NCBI GenBank assembly: GCA_023213395.1
Contig: CM041465.1
Span: 163,129,741 to 163,193,740, forward strand
Origin: Cycas panzhihuaensis
Taxonomy: Eukaryota > Cycadophyta
Direction of reading: 5' to 3'
Length of the DNA stretch: 64,000 bases
Position numbers and translations under genes: made by a program. Below the pieces are notes generated by a model. The model did not search any database, was not told where the DNA came from, and worked only from the letters and a program-made list of their open reading frames with translations. Each line of letters starts with the position of its first letter. The stretch's first letter is position 1. Below are positions 43,761-56,306 of the stretch, piece by piece.

Positions 43761-44137
43761 CTATCTTTCTCCTCCATTCTCGACCATAGAAATCTCTTCT
43801 AGATAGACTCCAACACTAATGTCACCCATGTCGGTACTCTAAATATTAACATCGAGTAAACTGGGATACTTTAGAGAGTTGTAGCTACACATTATAGTTT
43901 CTAAGCTTGACTAAGAAGAGCTCCTTTCCACCCAACCAATTTCCTTTGAATCCTATCTATGATAGGGTCCCATATTTCCTTTATCATTCCTCTAATAAAT
44001 AAAGGCATTCTAAGGTACGTGGTCGACAACTTCTTGACTGCCATCTCAAGGATTTTGTTGATCCTTCATTGAACATTCTCTGGCATGTTGATGAAGAACA
44101 CACTGCTTTTATTGAAATTTATCTTTTGATTTGTGGC

Positions 44138-45297
44138 TCACTCAAACCTTTCCAGACCTCCTTTAAGGGTGCAGGCTTCCCCTAGTGCTGCCTTACCTAA
44201 GAAGATATTATCATCCACAAATTGATAATGAACCATGTTTCTGACACCTGAGGTAGGATTTAGTCCCTGAATTACCCTACATCTCCTAGCCTCTTTCGTG
44301 GTCCTACCTAACATTTTTGCCATGATAATAAATAAATAGGGGGATAATGGGTCCCCTTGCCTCAACCCTATAAAGCCTTGGAAGAATCTTGAAGACTTTC
44401 CATTAATAATAACATAATATTGTGGGTTAGAAATACATAATTTCACCCACTCCCTCCAAATATTTCCAAAGCTAAAAACTTCCATGCATTCCATTAGGCA
44501 TTCCCATGAAACTCTATCATAGGCTTTCGACATATCAATTTTAATTAACATGCCAACTTCCTTTCTTTGGTTGGTCAAGTGGAGGGTTTCGTGGATAACT
44601 ATTATGCCATCCATAATCTGTCTGCCTTGCAAAAAACCATCTGATTCTTAGAGATGATCCCTGGGAGGATCTTTTTTAATATGTTAGCTAGGACTTTTGT
44701 CAATATCTTATACTTAACATTGTAGAGGCTTATGGGGTGAAAATCCTCCATCCTTCTTGTACCCTCCTTCTTTGGGATCAGCATTATAAAAGTTGCTTGC
44801 CAATCTCCCAAAAGTTTCTGATTCCTTTAGAACTCATGCAAGGCTTCTATCAAATCCCCTTTTATTATATCCCAAAAGTCCTGTAAGAAGCTAGGAGGAA
44901 AACCATCTGGTCCCAGTGCTTTCTCTCTCTTCATGCCAAACACTACTTCTCTTAATTCCTCCATGGTGAAAGGGGCTTCCATCTTTTCATTTTGATTTAC
45001 CTTGCCTAGCTTAGGGATTGAACTCAGAAAGTCCTTCCTAACATCCTTATCTATAAATCTTGGTTCTTCAAAAAATTCTGAAAAATATTCAATAGATGTA
45101 TTCTTTAAGCCTTCTAATCTATTTACTTCCTCCATGTCTTTCCCATGGAGGCTACGTATTTTGTTGCTAGCTCTATGCTTCACCATTATCATATGGAAAA
45201 ATTTAGTATTCCTGTCTCTCTTAACTAACCGAATGGCCCTAGACTTTTGTCTCCAATGGACCTCCTCTCTGCTTAGGATCTCCTCTAAGTTCTTCAC
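44138..45297 (-). pseudogene. LINE-2 reverse transcriptase (active site kept)
   Basis: Three long open pieces are nearly contiguous: 44827-45297 (RDRNTKFFHMIMVKHRASNKI, FTMEELREVVFGMKREKALGPDGFPPSFLQDFW), 44602-44811 (GDWQATFIMLIPKKEGTRRMEDFHPISLYNVKYKILTKVLANIL) and 44138-44632 (MSKAYDRVSWECL, GLRQGDPLSPYLFI, HYQFVDDNIFLGKA). The FVDD catalytic pair and MSKAYDRV Asp are intact. It is the best-preserved LINE RT here but has at least two frame breaks. Confidence 0.95.
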
Positions 45298-45504
45298 CAG
45301 ATCTCTCTCCTCTTTATCTAGCTCCTCAGTTCTACCTTCCTCCTAGATCTTATTTTTAGTAGTTTTCAAATCTCTTAACATTTGGTCCTTTTCTACAAAT
45401 ATATTTTTAAAGACTTCTTTGTTCCACCTTTTTACTTCCATCTTAATCTAGTCTAGCTTCCTCAAGAATCTATACATTGCATAACCATGAACTGGGACTC
45501 TCCA

Positions 45505-46291
45505 CTAGTCCTTAGTAAGCTGCCTGAAGTGTGGGTATCTAGTCCACAACAACTTGAATCTAAAAGGGGATCCTTTATGCTTCTCAGAGTTAGAGAACAC
45601 AAACTGGAGGGGAGAGTGGTCTGATAATGTTCTCTGAAGCACTTCTAGGTAAAAGTCGTTGTATCTTGCTGACCATTCATAGTTAAGCATCACCCTATCT
45701 AGCTTCACTTGGATATGTTGGTTACCCAATCTTCTATTTGACCAGGTGAAGTTTGCTCCTCTGAGCGGGACATCCACCAGCCCACCCCTTTGCATAAAGC
45801 TACTAAGGTCTTGCATGTTGCCCGTTTACCCCTCCTAGCCCCCTCTCTTTTACCCTAGTATAAGGGGAGTATTTAAGTCCTCCACCACTAGCCAGGGGGT
45901 AATGCAACCTCTGTGATCCACTAGAATCCTTTCTTAGAGAGATCTTCTCCCCTCTGGCTGATTTGGAGCATAAATATTTGTAGTTAACCATTTTGTGTTT
46001 GTCCTCCTATAGGTGAGCCATATAGAGATATATAACCCTCTTGTTTTGAAGACTTCTCTTACCTAATTTGCTAGGTTCCAAAGCACCATCAAACCCCTTG
46101 TACCTTTGTTACTATTTATAACACCAATTTTAACTTTTTTCCATACTTTTTTCTTTAACCCCATTGTTATTATCTAGCTTGGTTTCCTGCAAGAAAATCA
46201 AATTTGGTTGTTCCCTTAACCTTAATTCCTTCAGCACCTACTGTTTTGAAGGAGCATTCACCCCTTTGATATTCTAGGAGATTATCTTCAT
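45505..46291 (-). pseudogene. LINE-2 endonuclease
   Basis: Start at 46291: MKIIS, a stop at the expected Trp, NIKGVNAPSK, and FLQETKLD (metal-binding Glu kept). Middle: YKYLC (expected NIYAPN) and decayed GDFNT. The C-terminal open piece, 45505-45816, has RGANFTWSNRRLGNQHIQVKLDRVMLNYEW and LSDHSPLQFVF with the catalytic SDH intact. Confidence 0.9.
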
Positions 46292-46965
46292 CTCTTTCTC
46301 CTAGGTTTCCAGATCTCCCTTGGATCCTCTTTGTGCAGTTCACGACCCTCATCTCTGGGTCTTAGTCTTGGCCCTTCCAGGAAACCATCCTTTAGAGTCT
46401 TTTGGTTTCCCTGATTTACTTGGAGAGCTACTTCCCTCTCTTAAAGTATCTTAAGCGAGGGTCTACCCACTCTCCTCTTTGACCTAATGTCCACCATCTT
46501 CTTTTGGCCAGTCTCCCTTTGCTCCTCCAACGTTAACTCTCTCTTCTCTTATTTCCTCTTCTCCCTGTTTCCCTACTGATTCCATTTTCTCATTTAAGTC
46601 TTCCTCTCAGCCTTCCTTGAGGGGGTCTTCCTTCCCTTCTTCCTTCTCTTTCTCTTGGTCCTCTTCACCCTCTTCTAGGGTATCCTCTAGGTCCAGTTTA
46701 AAATATGTCTTGAAGCTGTAGTGTTAGGTCTCTCATAAGGCTCTACCTTGGTATTTTCCTTAGTGGTATCATTCTCCTCTTACCTCTCCTTCTCCTCTTT
46801 TCTAATCTCTGGGAATTTTTGGGGTAAGTGTCCTATCCTTCTACATGCCGAGCACCTAAAGTTTTCCACTTCATAAATTAGAGGTTAGTCCCTGCTCTTA
46901 TCCTCCATATCAATCCAAACATTCTCTAGGAGTGGTTTGTCAATTCTTGCTAAGGTTTAATGTCA
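46292..46965 (-). pseudogene. LINE-2 ORF1, C-terminal part
   Basis: ARIDKPLLENVWIDMED near 46900-46960, a zinc knuckle RCSACRRIGHLPQKF at 46811-46860 (last Cys now Phe), and a long acidic, charged tail. It aligns by eye with the LINE-1 ORF1 between 10050 and 9370. Confidence 0.82.
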
Positions 46966-47297
46966 CAAACGATGGCTACTGATTTAGAATCTAGAGTCAT
47001 TACTTACTAAATAGGTTTTTCTCCCTCAAGGCCCAAGGCCTTCAATATAATATAGGGCATCACATTATGTGAAGCACTAATATCCACAATGTAATTATAC
47101 AAGATAAAATCATCATGAATATTTAGGGAAAACATAAAAGGGATTATCTTTGTATCTCAAAGATAAAATAATAGCAAAAATAATTCTATTTAGAATTTGA
47201 TGATTTATATGAGGTTGTCTTATCCTCTAATATAATTAGTCTTGTCCTCTATTTAGGAAACTCCATGGCCTAGTAAAGACTTAACCCAATAAGATAT
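46966..47297 (-). pseudogene. Gypsy element K protease fragment
   Basis: The minus strand reads IPFMFSLNIHDDFILYNYIVDISASHNVMPYIILKALGLE, two stops, VMTLDSKSVA. This matches the gypsy protease form with DSGASxNVMPxxVxxxLGL preceded by PFxxTLxI; DSG is DIS here. I considered whether it is LINE-2 ORF1 sequence, but the protease match is better. It is the continuation of K, whose gag is at 56307-57532 beyond element L. Confidence 0.68.
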
Positions 47298-50200
47298 TAT
47301 TACCACTTATTTTACCCTTTAATTAAAAAGAGGTGTTAGTGAAGGAGTGTTGACATGTGGTTTTAATAAAGGATCAAAATATATACCTCAGAAGGTGGAT
47401 GGTTAGGGTTATAATTTAGAGGATTATAGGGCTTAAAAATTATAACAGGATAAGTGTGTTCGATTAACATCGAATGAGTGATCAAGCTCAAGAAAAAGTG
47501 ATAATGTAAAGATGATGATTAAATGATAAAGTAGTAAGTGTAAAGGAATTAGTGAATTGAGACATTAATGGTTGCATAGGATAAAATAATGTAGGAAAGG
47601 AATAGTGATTAAGTAATTCTCATAAGCTGTTATTAAAGACTTTATTTGAGAATATTTCTCAAGAAAAACGATTATTATCATGTGGGGAATTTTAGTGTAG
47701 TAAATATCTCATGCAGGAAAGACTAGTGCAAGAAAGTAAAAAAATGAGAGATAGTTCCCATAAGCTATTATTTTGCAAGGTGTCATCTATTTGGGAACAC
47801 TTTTTAGAAAGTGAGCATTTATGGGAAAGACCAATGTGAAATAAGAGCACGTGAGAAAATAAATATTATGCATTATTCCCACAAAGTGAGCTCCTATAGA
47901 AGTACTCAATTTAAAACATATTTATCTAAATAAAATTGTATTTAGAATCATAAGAGTAAGTGTAAAAAACATCAATATAAAAAATAGCATGTGCGGAAGA
48001 GTAAATATATAATAAGAGGAATGGAACAAAGTAGCACTCACATACTTGCTTCTCATAAATACCACCTTTCTCTCAATATTAATAAGATAAAGAGAGTTAT
48101 TATCTGAACTATTACACAAGAAGTGATTACATGGGGCTATATTCTTGAGACACATATTTATAAATGAATAGATTTGAGTGAAAGTTTATAAAAGGACACA
48201 TAGGGTGCATAAATATCAATGAATTTTGAGCCCTTGATTCATGATATATTTTAAACTAAAACCCTTGATCTTCTGTTTTATATCATGATTAAGGTACAAT
48301 TACTTAATATGATGCAATGATGCCTTAATGATTTTGGTAATTTTGATATATCATTAACACCATTGAATATCTGACCTATCAAACATAAATACATGATCAC
48401 AAAACGTTATGATTCATGACACAGACATTAATTAAAACCATGTGTTATATCTCATTCTGATGGCTATAAAGTTATGTTTTAGGGTATAGGAGACTATATA
48501 AGGTGCATAACTTATAGGTGAAAGTGTTGGAATGTAAACTTGAGTTATTTAAAAATAGCAACTTTTGTTTACTAAAGATCAAAAAAATGTCATGGAGGGC
48601 ATGCTTTAAGAAGATTTATAGGATGTAGTATGCCCTTGGTCATGGGATATTTATAGAAGACATGGATCATGGGGTATTTTAAGGTGTGCCTTGAGTAAAT
48701 AACTAATTGTGAAAAAATGGATTAACTCAAAACAAGTTAGTATCTAATGAGAAGGCAATCCCTTATTTAGGATTGCAGTGTGAGAAAACACTCAAGTCTA
48801 AGGAAGTCATATACCATTATGTAACGAGTAGATCTTAAAGATAAAAATCTAGTTATGAAGACTACCATAAGTAGAGGATGGCAAGTATCATGCAGTAACA
48901 TATTCATCCATCCATTTGCTATCATCAAATCCATAACAAATTAGTCATAGAATGGTCAATGTATGAGATTTAAGTGTAATGCCTACGTATGACTAAAGGA
49001 TTACTTCCATCATAAGCTAACTTAGGTGGTAGTCATCTAATTCCTATCATGGGTAATATTCTAATAATAATTAAGGGTCATTCTCTAATAATACCATAGT
49101 GATCAAGACTACTACAATGTTTGCACTCACCCTTAATTATAATAACAACACCAATCTATAGGGAATATCATCGAATTGAATATCTGGCACAAAATATATC
49201 ATCTCATTAAGAAGTAAAGGTCCTTCCTTAGCACAATGGTTACTAATCAATATGGTAGAGAAAAGGTCTAGGTTGTCATTAGAGATATTTTACACCAACT
49301 TATAGCCCAAGTGGTTAAAGCCTATGAGAGAAGTCATTATAGTTTAAAAAGTTATTCTTGGGAGAAAAATGGGAGGCAAACTTCTCTTTTCTTCTAGGAT
49401 TATTTCTCTTATTTTGAGTATTTTCTTGCCTTCTTAGATCTCTTCTATCTATCTATTCTCCTTTTTTTTTCTTTGTATATGTTTATATATATATAATCTA
49501 TTTAGTATTAATATTTTTGGTAAGAGACATTTCTACACATAACAAATCTCATGAACCTGAGAGTACTTAGTAAGTGTATTTGTTGCCAAGGGCCTTAGTT
49601 TTCATCATGATAATATCAATCTATATTAATTAATTTTACTTAGCAGTATTCAAAGCACTCAGGGATCCTATTGTATGCATGACATCTTTATAATGAAGCA
49701 TAGATTACTTTGATAAATGGTTGTATATTTTAACTCATTAAGCATTTTGTCTGAAGTTTGATATAAACTTTCCATTTTAGAAGAAGGAAATATATATCTT
49801 ACAAATGTTTTATTACTTGTTAATGATCCTTTTATGTTTTCCTCTATTTTCATGCTTCATAGTTACCTAAGTGCACACTAGGATATTCTAACTATATTCT
49901 TGATACTTTAATCTTAAATAATTAGGAAAGCACATAAACTATTTTTTTTAGTGATGTATGTTTGGCCCATAATGAAGGGATTTGATAAACGATTAGTAAA
50001 TGTGTTTAAAACCAATATTCCTTATCATTTTATTTAGAGGTTTATGTCTACTAGTTTATTTGAGGCAGATCAAGACATGGATCTACTTCTTTTGGCAAGC
50101 ATATATAATAAAGAAGTTGAATCCATTCCTCTTCATTCTTTCTCAATTTTATTTCTCCATCTCCTTATCTTTTCATATTTAGATTTGCCCCTTCTTTTTC

Positions 50201-50410
50201 ATCTTTCTCATCATACCATAAAAAATTTCTTTTAGCACTTTGTTCAATTTTAACTCTACATATTATATACATTATTGTATTGTACAAGCCCATAAATGAG
50301 CCAAAGTAGGACATATTATGGTTGTTTCACTACCATTATTTTGTTGAACAAGATAACCCAATCATACTATACCTAATCCTCAAGGGAAGTAATGATGGTT
50401 AAAACTGAAA
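47298..50410 (+). repeat. Element L left LTR (about 3.1 kb)
   Basis: Corresponds along its whole length to 53188-56306 with many substitutions and indels; for example the blocks starting GTTAGTGAAGGAGTG (47337), TATTCATCCATCCATT-like (48900) and GAGGTTTATGTCTAC (50038). Short open frames inside it have matching or broken counterparts in the other copy and show no known domain. Confidence 0.85.
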
Positions 50411-50740
50411 ATAGTTAGCAACCATACTAGGGAAATCCCCTACATTATTTTTTCCTCTTTTTCATTTTCACTATTGTAATATTAGATCTAATGTTTTACT
50501 ATATGAACACCCTAGTGAGGAGGTCATACACACAACCATTGGAAGCTAAAATCATTAACAACAATATATTGAACTCTATTCAAAGAAAGAATATAGAAGA
50601 AGGCCTACCAAGAATCTTAAAATGATTGAGTATATAGAAAAAAATAGATAACCTCATAGGCCTATAATTCATAGGATTATGATTTATAGAAAATATGGTA
50701 GATTAGGAAGATGTACTTACTAAGGTCTATAATGGTCATT
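50411..50740 (+). other. Element L interior, start
   Basis: The primer site should be here, but no standard tRNA complement is recognised. Sequence after the LTR begins ATAGTTAGCAACC. AT-rich with no clear feature. Confidence 0.4.
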
Positions 50741-51300
50741 TATACCATCATAGCAAATTACATCATATTCTAGATAAAGTTTTAAAATATTGTCATAATT
50801 TTAATGGGGATGAAGTAATTTCAATAGAATGACATATTGCAGATTTTTCTATGACATACAAAAAGTTTAGAATTAATAAGCCTAATGCTACCATTAGTTT
50901 ATTTGTTCATTCTTTTATTAGAGAAGCCATTTCTTGGTTTCATTCCCTACCATGTACTTCTAGCTAAAATTTGAATGACTTAATATAGGTTTTTAGAATG
51001 AAATATTATAACTAGGAGACCAGTGCCATGCTTCTAAGAGAATTATCTAGTATAAAGAAGGAATCTATAAAAAATATCACTAAGTATGTGATGAGATTTA
51101 ATTAAATTCTCTATCATATTGGAGTTGAATTCAACCGTGCATAATGGTTCGTTATAGATAGGTTCATGGATGGTCTAGATGTAGATGTAAGGATCTAGAT
51201 CATTCTTAATTAACTAATAAATCTTCAAAGTGCAAAAGTTATTGCTCTTCATTTTTAGTCAATCATAGATAGTTGGAAGATACTTTGCTCTTCTTAAGAA
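50741..51300 (+). pseudogene. Element L gag-like remnant
   Basis: Plus-strand fragments match a gypsy capsid: HNFNGDEVISIE, a stop, HIADFSMTYKKF, ISLFVHSFIREAISWFHSLP, LLRELSSIKKESIKNITKYVMRF and FMDGLDVDVRI. The pattern (F.G...HI..F, LF..SL.G.A..WF..LP, L....+....E....Y..RF) is that of Retrotrans_gag. Stops are frequent. K's gag shares the same layout. Confidence 0.75.
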
Positions 51301-53187
51301 GAATAAGATAGTCCTAGTTGGTATAGTGAATTTGATATTATGATGATAGATGAAGAATATATAAAACTAAAAATCAATTAGAAAGGTGATAGGAAAGTAT
51401 AAAGGAATAGCCTTAGATAGCTCTCAAAATTTTTGAGATCATATTCTTGATTAGGAAGAACAAGTTGTTACTAATCATAAAGATCTTATTTTTCTTTCAT
51501 AGATGACATAAGGCAATGATTCATCTTCAATTTTTAATGTACTTGGTGTTTTTTTGCAAACATAGAATAGCAGTATATTAACATGAGATAGGGAGTTGAA
51601 CATGAAGGCACTAAGGGTATTGTAGAATTCCCTACTATATACATACATACAATCCCATCTTCATTAGATATTATGTCACCTATAGAGGAGAGATATGACA
51701 TTTTAAATATAATATTTATCTTATTTTATAATGAGGAGATAACTATTGCATGATTGATTTTGACTCTTAATATGATTCATAACTCATTGAAATGATCTTG
51801 TAGATGTCAATAGTTCATCATGCAGTTATTGCAACCATTGGAAATTCCTTAGAGATTATTATTGATTATAATAATTATTATCGAGATTTGACTTTAGAAG
51901 TATAATGGGATAAATATATTTTTGAAAATGAAGAGAAAACATGGCCTCCTATCCTTAAGTATGAAGAGTTCACCAACAAGTTAAAGGCTTATCAATAAAT
52001 CAAAGTATGGGAAGGAGCTGAGGACATAGCCCTAAACTCTCTCAAGGGTTGGTTGCAATAGGATAGTGTTTTTGATGGATTTGAATTAGTATAAAATCTT
52101 TTTAGAGAAGCAAGAACTAAAGACTACTTAGATTCAATGCTAGATATGGATTTTAAATATGTATATATATTTTTATCTAATCTACATGAACACTCTTTAT
52201 ATGACTATGAAATTTAAATCATATAAGTGTCTACATCAATCTATATGAACTCATCTCAATATTTCATAAATGGACAGTTGATATTATTCCTAATAAGACA
52301 ACAAGAAAATAACATTATTGTTAGAGCCCTTATGGAGCAAATTTTAGAGGAAGTTGTCATGGAAGGAACTCACAAATAAGAAGATCTTGTAAAGACACCT
52401 AATGGAGTGAATATATAAATAAATAATTTGCTTATTAGTTAGGAACCTTTAGATCTCATTTACTCATATCCATACTTGACTTGCTTCAGTTCCTACTTTG
52501 AAACTAATTTCTACCCTATATCATGTGATAAATAGTAGAGGTTAGTTTTGAGCTTGAAATCTCCACTAAAAGTATGGATTAAAGGTTTTCTATTTGTGAA
52601 AGGATATTGTTGCTATCCTTTTGTAATTATAAAAGAAGTACATTCACCATATAATTGCCACTTCAACAACCTATAATTGATTGAGAAAAAAATAAAAGGC
52701 TTTATTTTATAATTATAGATTTCATAGGGTAACATGATGTTTATCCTTGTGAAAGGACAACATTTTGAACCCCTACATGCATCCTTGATACCCTCATTTT
52801 ATACATAGTAGTGTAGGGTTTTTTGTCTTCAAGTTGCCTTGAATTGCATTAACTCACAAATTATGAATAAGTGCAAGAGAGCGATATAAAATAAAGAGAG
52901 TTGTAAGATTAGCAACTTCGCACTAAATGTTTATCTATTATATATAAGAAAAACTAGACAATGTAGTCATTCTCATAGTTATATAGACTATGAGAGTTAT
53001 AACATAAGAATTAAAAATTATTAAATGTTTCTAAATTCAAAAGAAATCAACTAGTTCATCCAAAATAATATACATAAGTGTTATAGGTCATCATGCTCAT
53101 AGTTTAGGATTCGTATAAAGAAGAAATTATCTTCATATTTTTGTGTTTATCAACTCGTTGGGGATTAATGAAAGCAAGGAGGCCAAA
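51301..53187 (+). other. Element L interior, remainder
   Basis: No enzyme domain seen. One decayed reading near 52260-52520 (LILFLIRQQENNIIVRALMEQILEEVV...) is fairly long but matches nothing I recognise. The last 17 bases (53171-53187) are purine-rich and may be the polypurine tract. Confidence 0.45.
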
Positions 53188-56100
53188 TGTTACCCCTTTA
53201 TTTTTAGTATTTGTTTTAAAAAATATGTAAGTGAAGGAATATTGACATGTAGTTTCAATGAGGGATCAAAAGATAGGGATGATTAGGGTTATAAGTCAAA
53301 GGACTATATGGCTTAAAAGTCATAATAGGACAAGTATATTTAGTTAGCATTGGATGAGTTATCAAGCTTGGGAAAAAGTGATAGTAATATGAAGATGATG
53401 ATTAAATGATAAAGTGGTAAGTGAAAAGGAAATAGCGATGTGAGACATTAGTGGTTGTATTGGATTAAACGATGTGACAAAATAAATAATGATCAAATCA
53501 TTCTTCTGAGTCATCATCCTATAAAAAAACTCTATTTAAGAATATTTCTTAAGAAAAGAGGTGATCACATAGGGAGTTTTGATGTGGGAAACATCTCATA
53601 TAGGAAGGACCAATGCAAGAGACCAAAAGAACAAAAGATAATTCATGTGGTTTATTGTTCCATAAGGAGGCCTTCTCTTGGGAGCATTTTTTAAAAAGTG
53701 AGTGTCAATGCTAAATAGACCAATAGGGATGAGAGCACATGGAAAAAGAAAAGTTATGTACAATTCCTATAAAATGATCCCTCACATAAGTGCTCATTTT
53801 AAAGCATATGTCTCTAAACAAAATAGCCTCTAACATTGAGGAGTAAGTGTAGAAAACATCAATGTAGGAAACGTGTATAGGAGAGTAATTATATAATAAG
53901 AGGAATGAAAAAAAAATATAATACCTAGATACTCATTTCCTGTATACACCACCTTTCTCTTAATATCAATAAGATAGAGAGCTATTGTATAGGAAACTAT
54001 CACATAGGAAGCCATTACATTGGGCCAGACTCCTGAGACATAGATATTTATAATGGAATACATCTTAGATTAAGTTTATAAAAGGACACATAAGATGTAT
54101 GAATACCAATAAAATCTAAGCCTTTGATTCATAATACATTTTAAAGTACAACCCTTGACTTCCATTTCATATCATGATTAAGTGCCAATTACTTAATGTG
54201 ATGTGATGATGCCTTGATAATTTCGGTAATTTTGACACATCATTAATGTGATTGAATGCCTGACCTATTAGAAGAAAATGCACGATCAGAGAAGGTCATG
54301 AGGTAAAACATAGGAATTAATTAACACCATGTGTCCTATCTTATTTTTATGGATAAAAAATTATATTTTGGAGAAAAGGAGACCATATAAGGTACATATC
54401 TTGGAGGTGAAAATGTTGAAATATAAGCTTGAATTTTCTAAAAAGGGTTACTATCATTTACAAAAGATAAAGAAAATGTTATGGTGAGAAAGTTTGAAAA
54501 CGATTTATAGGATTTTTTATGTCCTTAGTTACATGATGGTCATGGGAAGGAAAAATCATATGACATTCTAAGGAAACCTTGGGTAAATAATTAATTATAG
54601 AAAATTGGATTAACTCAAAACAAGTTACTGTCTAATGAGAAGGAAATTCCTAGGCCAATATTACAATGCCATAAAACACTCAAATCTAATAAAATAAAGT
54701 TAGATACCATCACATAAGGCCTAGATCTTGAAGGCTAAAATCTAGTTGTGAAGACAACCATAAGTGGAGAATGACAAGTATCATGGAGTAAGGCTTTCAT
54801 CCATCCATTCCCTATTGTAAAGTCCCCAATGGATTAGATAAAGTAAGGTCAATACATAAGATCAAATCCAATGCTTATGCATGAGTAAAAGATTACTCCC
54901 ACTACCAACTAACCTAGGTGGTAGTTGATGGATTCCCATCATGAAGACCATCCTAATGGTAATGTAGGTTCATTTTTTAATAATACCATAGTATTTATGA
55001 TTGCTACAATAGTTTCACTCATCCTTAATCATAATAATATCATTAACCTACAAAGAATGTCATCAAACCAAATATCTAACACAAAATCTATTACCTCATT
55101 AAGAAGTAAAGGTCCTTCATTATCATAGTGGTTACTAATCAATAGAGTAAAGGTTTAAGTTAACATGCAGAGATATTTTATGTTAGCTTGTAGCCAAGGT
55201 GGCATAAGCCTATGAGAGAAGACATTGTAGTTTAAAATGAGTTATGGGGAACAAAAGGGTATGGGTAAGGGGTGCTTCTCTTTTCTTATATAACTATTTC
55301 TCTTCTTCTAAGATTTTTCTTCCCTTCTCAAACCTCTTTTATCTATCTATTCTCCTTTCTTCTTACTTACCTATATATATCTCTATATATAATCTAGTTG
55401 GAATTGACATTTTTTATAAGAGGCATTTCTACATGTAACAAATCTTATGAACTTGAGAGCACTTTGTAAGTACATTTACTACCAAAATCCTAAGTTTTCA
55501 TCATGATGATATCAATCTATATCAATTTATTTTTCTTGGTAGTGCTCAAAGCACTCAAGCATCCTATTGTATACATGACATCTTTATAATAAAGTGCATA
55601 TTGCTTTGAGAAATATTTGTTTATTTCAACTCATTAAGTTCTTTATTTTATGTTTGATATAAATTTTCCATTTTAGAAGAAGAGGATATATATCTTATAT
55701 ACATTTTATTGCTTTTCTATAATCCTTTTATATTTTTCTTTGATTTCAAGTTTGAGAGTTACCTAAATGCATGCAAGGACATTCTAACTATATTCTTAAT
55801 ACTTCAATCTAAAATAAGTAGGGAAGCACATAAAATATATTTTGTTTAGTGATGTATGTTAGGTCTTTAATAAGGGGATTTCTTAAAAGATTAGTAAATG
55901 CAAACTGAAGTTATATTCTTTATCATTTTATTTAGAGGTTTATGCCTACTAGTTCAACCCAAGTAGATCAAGACATAGACCTACTTCTTTTGGTAGGCAT
56001 ATGTAGTGAAGAAGTATTTATTCCTCTTTATTCTTCCTTAGTTTCATTTCTCCTTCTCCTTGTCTTTTCAACTTTATATTTTTTTCCATCTTTTTTGCCT

Positions 56101-56306
56101 TTCCTATCATACCATGAAAAATGTCTTTTAGCACTCTATTCACTTTCAACCTTCTATAGTATGTATATTATTATATTGTATTAGCCTATAAGTGAGCCAA
56201 GGTAGGACATATTGTAGCTATTTCACTATCATTATTTTATCAAACAAGTAGACCCAGTCATATTATAACTAATTCTTGAAGAAGGCAATGATGGTTAGAA
56301 CCAACA
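53188..56306 (+). repeat. Element L right LTR (about 3.1 kb)
   Basis: Counterpart of 47298-50410. Starts with canonical TG and ends with CA. Confidence 0.85.

Larger units (their letters stand above)
41921..46965 (-). mobile_element. LINE-2, 5'-truncated L1-type element
   Basis: Minus-strand LINE of the same type as LINE-1, with a 3' A-rich end seen as poly-T at 41921-41927. It contains all of ORF2 and the last part of ORF1. The 5' end falls inside ORF1 just upstream of LARIDKPLLE, about 46965. I could not find a matching target duplication at the two ends: gypsy G is on one side and gypsy K on the other. Confidence 0.9.
47298..56306 (+). mobile_element. Element L, LARD-like element with 3.1-kb LTRs
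   Basis: Two direct repeats of about 3.1 kb flank a 2.8-kb interior. The right copy begins TGTTACCCC after a purine-rich AAAGCAAGGAGGCCAAA and ends with ACCAACA; the left copy begins TATTACC. The interior holds a gag-like remnant on the plus strand and no enzyme domain. This fits the LARD class (long LTRs, little coding). Flanking ATAAG (47289-47293) and ATAGG (56307-56311) could be a decayed duplication, but only with a slightly shifted left edge. Confidence 0.8.

Noticed and set aside
46966-47150. Protease-like sequence as part of LINE-2 ORF1
   Set aside because: Some similarity to the DUF4283 region was considered, but the ASHNVMP...LGLE pattern and upstream PF..SLNI block fit a gypsy protease better.
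47298-56306. The two 3.1-kb repeats as a plain tandem duplication
   Set aside because: The right copy has TG/CA ends and a purine-rich tract before it, and the spacer contains gag-like sequence; an LTR element is the simpler reading, though not proven.
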